64,000 bases of DNA from positions 25,344 through 89,343 of the forward strand of contig NZ_BDBI01000040.1 of assembly GCF_001612905.1 (NCBI RefSeq), given 5' to 3'. This DNA comes from Nocardia ignorata NBRC 108230 (GTDB lineage: Bacteria > Actinomycetota > Actinomycetes > Mycobacteriales > Mycobacteriaceae). Each line of letters begins with the position of its first letter. Positions within the stretch are counted from its first letter, which is position 1. Below, piece after piece: positions 60,195 to 64,000 of this stretch. The notes below the pieces were generated by a model. It saw nothing but the letters and a program-made list of their open reading frames with translations. It had not been told where the DNA came from and did not search any database. The translations under genes were made by a program, and so were the position numbers.

Positions 60195-60941
60195 ATGACG
60201 AATCCGGCAGGCCTCGACTGGACCTGGGCACAGCGCACCGGCGGGAACCTCACCGCGTTGCAGCGCCGTCGGCTGTTGGCGGTACTCGGCCGCACCGTAC
60301 CGAGATTCGCGCCGGGACGGCTGCGCTTGGCACTCGGCCGGCGCGGCACCGGACGCGTCGAGGACGTGCGTCTCCCGGACACCCGGCTGGCCAGAGAGGC
60401 GGAACTACATGCGCGCGAGGAACTTTCGGACGCACTGCTGGCGCATTCCTTCCGCACCTACTTCTTCGGTCGCGCCCTCGCCGACCTCGACGGTGCCGAG
60501 TACGACGACGAAATCGCCTACGTCTCCTGCCTGTTGCACGACATCGCCCTAGAAAAGCCCACGCCTGGTAGGTGTTTCGCGGTGGTCGGCGGGGAGAGCG
60601 CGGTCGGCCTCGCCCGGCGGCACGGCGCCTCCGCCGAACGGGCAGCGATCATCGGTGCGGCCATCGCCGCCCATCTCACCCCCGGCGTCGCGGCGGACCT
60701 CGGCGACCCGGGTGGTTTCGTATCCGCGGGCGCGTCGGTGGACGTGCTCGGCGACCGGCTGGCCGACCTCGATCCCCGATGGGTCGGCGAACTGCTCGCC
60801 CGGCACCCTCGTCACCAGCTGAAGAAGCACCTCGCCGCGGTGTTCGCCGCCGAGGCCGCCGCGGTCCCCGAAGGGCGGGTGGCCTGGCTGACGTCGACCG
60901 GATTCACCCAGCTCGTCAAGTTCGCACCCTTCCCCGAATAG
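60195..60941 (+). CDS. HD-domain protein, cyanamide hydratase-like
   Basis: A 248-residue HD-domain protein with LLAHSFRTYFFGRAL (His 84), SCLLHDIALE (His 115-Asp 116) and a later His (IAAHLTPG). The segment SFRTYFFG is typical of cyanamide hydratase-type HD proteins; here the N-terminal 60 residues are basic and unusual. Metal-dependent hydratase or phosphohydrolase. AAGGGAG precedes ATG 60195. Confidence 0.85.
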   Translation: MTNPAGLDWTWAQRTGGNLTALQRRRLLAVLGRTVPRFAPGRLRLALGRRGTGRVEDVRLPDTRLAREAELHAREELSDALLAHSFRTYFFGRALADLDGAEYDDEIAYVSCLLHDIALEKPTPGRCFAVVGGESAVGLARRHGASAERAAIIGAAIAAHLTPGVAADLGDPGGFVSAGASVDVLGDRLADLDPRWVGELLARHPRHQLKKHLAAVFAAEAAAVPEGRVAWLTSTGFTQLVKFAPFPE

Positions 60942-60984
60942 AACGAAACCGCCCGCACCGGAAATCGGCGCGGGCGGTTCGTTG
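60942..60984. terminator. Bidirectional terminator between HD-protein and pckA genes
   Basis: AACGAAACCGCCCGC pairs with GCGGGCGGTTCGTT (60970-60983); one bulge. It serves both converging genes. Confidence 0.82.
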
Positions 60985-60995
60985 TTCGGGGGGGA

Positions 60996-62825
60996 TCAGC
61001 CGAGGCGCTGCTTGAGAGCCTCGAACTCGTCGCGAACACCCGAGGGCAGGCGGTCGCCGATGAACTCGAACCACTCCTCGATCGACGGGATCTCCTGGCG
61101 CCACTCGTCGGCGTTCACCGCGAGGGCCTCGTCGACGTCGGCCGGGTCGACGTCGAGGCCGTCCAGGTCGAGGTCGGCGGCCGTGGGGACGTGGCCGACC
61201 GGGGTGGACGACGCGCCGGTCGAACCCTCGATGCGGCCGACGATCCACTCAAGCACGCGGGAGTTCTCACCGAATCCGGGCCACAGGAAGCGGCCGTCGG
61301 CGCCACGACGGAACCAGTTGACGTAGAAGATCTTCGGCAGCTTGGTCGAGTCGGCGTTCTTGCCCAGCTCGATCCAGTGGTCGAGGTAGTCGCCCACGTG
61401 GTAGCCGAGGAACGGCAGCATCGCCATCGGGTCGCGGCGGACGGTGCCCACCTGGCCCTCGGCGGCGGCGGTCTGCTCCGAGCCCATGGTCGCGCCCATG
61501 AACACGCCGTGCTCCCAGCCGAACGACTCGGTCACCAGCGGGACGGTGGTCTTGCGGCGACCGCCGAACAGGATGGCCGAGATCGGCACGCCCTGCGGGT
61601 CGTCCCACTCGGGGGCCAGGATCGGGCACTGCGACATCGGGGTGCAGTAGCGCGAGTTCGGGTGCGCGGCGTGCGTACCGGACTCGGGGGTCCAGTCGTT
61701 GCCCTTCCAGTCGATGAGGTGCTGCGGGTCGCCTTCCAGGCCCTCCCACCACACATCGTTGTCGTCGGTCTGGGCGACGTTGGTGTAGACGGTGTTGCCC
61801 GCGTCGATGGTGGCCATCGCGTTGGGGTTGGAGCTGTGGTTGGTGCCCGGCGCGACGCCGAAGAAACCGAACTCCGGGTTCACGGCGTAGAGGCGGCCGT
61901 CCTTGCCGAAACGCATCCAGGCGATGTCGTCGCCCAGGGTCTCGGCGCGCCAGCCGGGGATGGTCGGCTGGATCATCGCCAGGTTGGTCTTACCGCAGGC
62001 GCTGGGGAAGGCGGCGGCGATGTAGTACGCCTTGTTCTCGGGCGAGATCAGCTTGAGGATCAGCATGTGCTCGGCCAGCCAGCCCTCGTCGTGGGCCATC
62101 GCCGAGGCGATGCGCAGCGAGTAGCACTTCTTGCCGAGCAGCGCGTTGCCGCCGTAGCCCGAGCCGTAGGACCAGATCTCGCGGTCCTCGGGGAAGTGGG
62201 TGATGTACTTGGTGTCGCTGCACGGCCACGGCACGTCGGCCTGACCCTCGGCCAGCGGAGCGCCGACGGAGTGCAGCGCCTTCACGAACGGACGATCGGT
62301 GCCGAGCTTGTCCAGCGCCGCCTGGCCCATGCGGGTCATCACGCGCATCGACACGACCACGTACTCGGAGTCGGTGATCTCCACGCCCAGCTTGGGGTCC
62401 TCGGCGCCGAGCGGGCCCATGCAGAACGGCACCACGTACATGGTGCGGCCCTTCATCGAGCCGCGGTACAGCTCGGTCATGGTGGCGCGCATCTCGGCGG
62501 GGTCGACCCAGTTGTTGGTCGGGCCCGCGTCGGCCTCGGTCTTGGAGCAGATGTAGGTGCGCGATTCCACGCGGGCCACATCGGAGGGGTCGGACAGGGC
62601 GAGGAAGGAGTTCGGTTTCTTCTTCTCGTCGAGCTTCTTGAAGGTGCCCGCTTCGACCAGCTGCGTGGTCAGGCGATCCCATTCCGCGTCGGAGCCGTCG
62701 GCCCAGACAACGCGGTCAGGCTGAGTGAGCTCTGCGACTTCCTGTACCCAGGCGAGCAGTTCACTGTGCTCGGTCGGCGCGGTGCCGTCGGATCCACGAA
62801 GACCAGGAATGGTCGCTGAGGTCAT
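60996..62825 (-). CDS. pckA: Phosphoenolpyruvate carboxykinase (GTP)
   Basis: A 609-residue GTP-dependent PEP carboxykinase, close to M. tuberculosis PckA (Rv0211). Key elements: the oxaloacetate-binding region RTMYVVPFCMGP (127-138), the P-loop AAFPSACGKTNLAM with Cys 277 (271-284), the Mn-ligand region SYGSGYGGNALLGKKC (219-234) and the C-terminal GGRRKTTVPLV. It converts oxaloacetate to PEP for gluconeogenesis or fills the reverse step. ATG 62825 follows AGGAGAG. Strongly conserved housekeeping gene. Confidence 0.97.
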   Translation of the reverse strand: MTSATIPGLRGSDGTAPTEHSELLAWVQEVAELTQPDRVVWADGSDAEWDRLTTQLVEAGTFKKLDEKKKPNSFLALSDPSDVARVESRTYICSKTEADAGPTNNWVDPAEMRATMTELYRGSMKGRTMYVVPFCMGPLGAEDPKLGVEITDSEYVVVSMRVMTRMGQAALDKLGTDRPFVKALHSVGAPLAEGQADVPWPCSDTKYITHFPEDREIWSYGSGYGGNALLGKKCYSLRIASAMAHDEGWLAEHMLILKLISPENKAYYIAAAFPSACGKTNLAMIQPTIPGWRAETLGDDIAWMRFGKDGRLYAVNPEFGFFGVAPGTNHSSNPNAMATIDAGNTVYTNVAQTDDNDVWWEGLEGDPQHLIDWKGNDWTPESGTHAAHPNSRYCTPMSQCPILAPEWDDPQGVPISAILFGGRRKTTVPLVTESFGWEHGVFMGATMGSEQTAAAEGQVGTVRRDPMAMLPFLGYHVGDYLDHWIELGKNADSTKLPKIFYVNWFRRGADGRFLWPGFGENSRVLEWIVGRIEGSTGASSTPVGHVPTAADLDLDGLDVDPADVDEALAVNADEWRQEIPSIEEWFEFIGDRLPSGVRDEFEALKQRLG

Positions 62826-63064
62826 GAAAACTCTCCTGAGATGGGCGGGGGCGCCACCGTGGCGGGAAGACGTCCGGCAGCGAACCAGCCACCGCACAAC
62901 CCCAATGGACGGCGTACAGGGCCGCACACGGACGGAGCCGCGCATCGACTGGCACGGAGCAGGACGCCCAGGTTCCTGCTTAAAGGTTAACGCGATATGA
63001 CGATCGATAAGGAATCGGGTTCGCCCAACCTAGTACCCATCGGCGGGTGGACCAATCGTTCTCG

Positions 63065-64000
63065 TCACACCCTGTCGAGTGTCTCGATATCGCGTTCGCA
63101 GGCGGAAAGTTGCGCGGGCCGCTCGGCGGCGAGGCGCCGGACGAGCGTGTCGAGCTCGGCGATGCGCCGGTCCACCGCCACCGCGCGGGCCGTGGATTCA
63201 CGGACGACATGTTCGGCGAGCTCCGCCTCCACGTCCACCAGGACGGCCGCGACACGCTGCTCGAGCTGGGCTTTCACATTCACCAGCGCCTCCGACACCC
63301 ACTGTGACATGTGACTGCGTTCGGCCAGTTGCCCGCGCGCACGCACCACCCATGCCGCCGCACCGGCGCCGAGCAGCAATGCCACCGGCACGCTCGCCAC
63401 ATCGAGCGTCGGCACCAGCGACAGCGGCGCGACGATCAACCGGCCTAGACCGACACCGGCCGACGCGCCGAGCGCGATCACCAGGTGATCTTCGACACCA
63501 CGGTGCCTCGGCGTGGGTTCCGGACCCACTCGGGGCGCCGCGTCGTAGCGGCGCTGGGCGGGTGCGGCGGTGCCGACACGCCGCGCGGTCTCGAGCACGC
63601 GCTCGTCGATGACGGCGTCGACCGCGGCCGACAACTCACCGGCGGCCTGCTGCAAGCGCTCGGGGTAGGCGCGCAGTTCGGTGCGGTCGCAGCGGTCGAG
63701 TTCGGCGCGTGAGCGCATGTGCAGGGCCCGGACCATGGCCCCCACCTCGGTCGACAGGTCGACGCGGGCCAGCTGCACCTGGCTGCGCACCGCCGCGAGA
63801 CCGGTTTGCCTGCCGCCGTCGCGCTCGGCGAGCAGAGCGACCCGCTCCTCCCGGATACGCGCGGTCTCGGTGCCCGCGCGCAGTGCCGTGATCTGTTCGG
63901 CGATGCGGGCCCTGGTGTCGGCGAGCACGCGGGCGAGCACGGCCGCACGGCGTCGGGCGCCGTCGACCGGGGTCTGCGCGGTGGCCGCGGCGAGGGCGGC
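63065..64000 (-). CDS. Coiled-coil membrane protein, possibly dynamin/GTPase C-terminal part, truncated
   Basis: The frame is still open at the window edge, so only the C-terminal 311 residues are seen. A long helical region (RARIAEQITALRAGTETARI and on) is followed by two close membrane segments (VIALGASAGVGLGRLIVAPL, VASVPVALLLGAGAAAWVV) and another coiled-coil. This layout matches the end of dynamin-like GTPases of actinobacteria, but the GTPase domain lies beyond the window, so the assignment is tentative. Confidence 0.5.
   Translation of the reverse strand, partial: AALAAATAQTPVDGARRRAAVLARVLADTRARIAEQITALRAGTETARIREERVALLAERDGGRQTGLAAVRSQVQLARVDLSTEVGAMVRALHMRSRAELDRCDRTELRAYPERLQQAAGELSAAVDAVIDERVLETARRVGTAAPAQRRYDAAPRVGPEPTPRHRGVEDHLVIALGASAGVGLGRLIVAPLSLVPTLDVASVPVALLLGAGAAAWVVRARGQLAERSHMSQWVSEALVNVKAQLEQRVAAVLVDVEAELAEHVVRESTARAVAVDRRIAELDTLVRRLAAERPAQLSACERDIETLDRV

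Overview
The window reads as chromosomal DNA of a mycolic-acid-containing actinobacterium, most likely Nocardia. It is very GC-rich, uses many GTG starts, and encodes AftD (arabinan synthesis), an antigen 85-type mycoloyltransferase, FadE5, HtdX, FabG4, FadA2 and GTP-dependent PEP carboxykinase. From about 29.6 kb to 63 kb much of the gene content matches, from memory, the M. tuberculosis Rv0211-Rv0244 neighbourhood (pckA, aldehyde dehydrogenase, Rv0224c methyltransferase, Rv0225 glycosyltransferase, Rv0226c and Rv0227c membrane proteins, Rv0228 acyltransferase, aftD, LpqI/NagZ, Rv0238-type TetR, htdX-fabG4-fadA2), with local rearrangements.

Layout. 0-6.6 kb: truncated Hsp70-like membrane protein, YibE/F exporter, PLP aminotransferase, helix-turn-helix regulator, dCTP deaminase, tRNA-Gly(CCC). 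6.7-14.8 kb: accessory genes (small membrane and lipoproteins, FMN reductase-DHA2 transporter operon, crotonase, DUF4185 protein, methyltransferase, flavodoxin, hydrolase). 15-24.4 kb: fadE5, Uma2 nuclease, a LysR/MFS pair, a GDSL lipoprotein, an MmyB-like regulator, repeat-bearing secreted proteins and a GlxA regulator/isochorismatase pair. 24.4-28.6 kb: an AT-richer island of small unrecognised genes, several overlapping or coupled, one broken; it looks like an orphan immunity-gene region. 28.7-38.8 kb: a secreted repeat protein, the htdX-fabG4/fadA2 lipid block, a mycoloyltransferase flanked by two small secreted proteins, gnd and a VanW protein. 38.8-59 kb: DUF5685 protein, TetR, NagZ, universal stress protein, isochorismate synthase, DUF2613, AftD and the envelope gene cluster. 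59-64 kb: GlxA regulator/HD-protein pair, pckA, and a truncated coiled-coil membrane protein.

Two signals stand out. First, the palindrome CTTAC-N6-GTAAG (allowing one mismatch) occurs at the crotonase, fadE5, fabG4/fadA2 and tetR promoters, each time overlapping a likely -10 box; this suggests the TetR protein at 40.0-40.6 kb represses a dispersed beta-oxidation regulon and itself. Second, a short motif, TGS(A/S)-x12-GS around a hydrophobic helix, recurs three times in one secreted protein and forms the exact C-terminus of an otherwise unrelated secreted protein whose gene overlaps the mycoloyltransferase gene. Related motifs occur in a paralogous repeat protein and in a 21-residue peptide gene with its own signals. 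I propose, as inference only, that these are substrates for protein O-mycoloylation or envelope anchoring.

No CRISPR array, prophage, insertion sequence or rRNA was seen. Starts were adjusted from the longest frames using ribosome-binding sites and family knowledge; functions rest on motif recognition by eye, not on searches.
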